A DNA stretch of 5,515 nucleotides. Origin: Micrococcaceae bacterium (GTDB taxonomy: Bacteria > Actinomycetota > Actinomycetes > Actinomycetales > Micrococcaceae). Shown here in pieces: positions 5,021 through 5,515 of the stretch. Both the position numbers and the translations under genes were made by a program. Position 1 is the stretch's first letter. Every line of letters begins with the position of its first letter. Where the stretch lies: contig DNHA01000286.1 in assembly GCA_003486025.1 (NCBI GenBank), positions 1,991 through 7,505 on the forward strand. Direction: 5' to 3'. The notes under the pieces are model-generated. The model searched no databases, was not told the DNA's origin, and was given only the letters and a program-made list of their open reading frames with translations.

Positions 5021-5515
5021 TTATCCTGTTGGATTCTTCCGCTGGGTAAAGGCGACGTCCAGTGCCTCGGCGATCGACTCGACTTGGAAGACGCGGATGC
5101 CGTCAGGGATATTTTTCAGCGGTTCCGGGGTAGAAGGCGCCATGGCAAAAGAGAACCCCAGCCGTGCAGCCTCGGTAATCCGCCGGGAAATTTCTGGCAC
5201 CTGGCGCACCTCGCCGGCCAACCCCACCTCGCCGAATGCGACAAAGTCCTGCGGAAGCGGAAAATCGTTCATTGACGAGGCGATGGCCAGCGCGCAGGCG
5301 AGGTCCGCCGCGGGTTCGGTAATTTTTACCCCACCGACGGTGGCGATGTAGGAGTCCATCGCTGACAGATCCATGCGGGCTCGCGCCTGCAGTACCGCCA
5401 GCACCATTTGCGCGCGCGCCGGATCCAAGCCGCTGGTAGCGCGGCGCGCAGCCGGAGCGCTGGATCGTGAAAGCAGGGTCTGCACCTCGGCGACCAGGGG
5501 GCGCCGGCCCTCCAG
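5021..5515 (-). CDS. radA: DNA repair protein RadA (Sms), C-terminal 164 residues, 5' end off the right edge
   Basis: The minus-strand frame is open from the right edge to a TAA at 5023-5021. The first visible residues, LEGRRPLVAEVQ, are the RadA block that links the RecA-like ATPase core to the C-terminal Lon-protease-like domain. Further marks, numbered from the edge, are VGGVKITEPAADLA at 60-73, FGEVGLAGEVRQV at 94-106, and IAEALDVAF at 148-156. The zinc finger, Walker A and KNRFG motifs lie outside the window. RadA is a RecA-related helicase that drives branch migration at recombination intermediates; the Lon-like domain is a scaffold and not known to cut protein. A start at GTG 5485 would be internal to this conserved domain, so the gene must continue to the right. 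disA follows after 33 bp. Confidence 0.95.
   Translation of the reverse strand: MEGRRPLVAEVQTLLSRSSAPAARRATSGLDPARAQMVLAVLQARARMDLSAMDSYIATVGGVKITEPAADLACALAIASSMNDFPLPQDFVAFGEVGLAGEVRQVPEISRRITEAARLGFSFAMAPSTPEPLKNIPDGIRVFQVESIAEALDVAFTQRKNPTG

Noticed and set aside
4596..5351. A long plus-strand frame of 251 codons.
   Set aside because: It runs antisense across disA and radA, both unmistakable on the minus strand; its Ser/Arg/Pro-rich translation is typical of a shadow frame.
1..5515. Mobile elements, CRISPR arrays or a defence island.
   Set aside because: No transposase, direct-repeat array, att-like repeat or phage gene is visible; every gene is a chromosomal type in dense, conserved-looking order.

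Overview
The window looks like ordinary chromosome of a Gram-positive actinobacterium, probably in the Micrococcaceae (Arthrobacter or Glutamicibacter relatives). The clues are the moderately high GC judged by eye, a short MutY, a mycobacterial-type stand-alone ArgA, the radA-disA pair, a DUF1206 membrane protein, and several starts that look leaderless. The genus is an inference; no rRNA or other marker is present.

Layout from left to right. Positions 1-846 (minus) hold the first 282 residues of a major facilitator transporter whose C-terminus lies off the left edge. It diverges from argA (953-1471, plus), a GNAT-fold N-acetyltransferase for the first step of arginine synthesis. argA converges on a six-helix DUF1206 membrane protein (1468-2268, minus), and the two share a CTAG in which each strand reads a TAG stop. 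Upstream of DUF1206 on the same strand is mutY (2321-3229, minus), the adenine glycosylase that acts at A:8-oxoG pairs. An 85-bp divergent region with two clean inverted repeats separates mutY from a membrane-anchored, four-cysteine exported protein of unknown function (3315-3917, plus). That gene converges on disA (3914-4987, minus), again through a shared CTAG. disA makes the second messenger c-di-AMP and follows the 3' end of radA (5021-5515, minus, cut by the right edge) after 33 bp.

Genome maintenance dominates the right half. RadA processes recombination intermediates, DisA scans DNA and makes c-di-AMP, and MutY repairs oxidative mispairs. radA-disA is the expected operon. mutY and DUF1206 share a strand, but a -10-like hexamer in their gap suggests DUF1206 has its own promoter. 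The arginine enzyme and the transporter on the left have no visible functional link to the repair genes.

I see no mobile element, CRISPR array, RNA gene or convincing new defence system. The most notable signals are regulatory and architectural. Three starts (DUF1206, mutY, the exported protein) have a TANNNT hexamer exactly 6 nt upstream and no good Shine-Dalgarno sequence, and a possible fourth (argA from GTG 962) has one 7 nt upstream. Two dyads sit on the predicted mutY and exported-protein promoters. Two convergent gene pairs end on the same four-base stop overlap.
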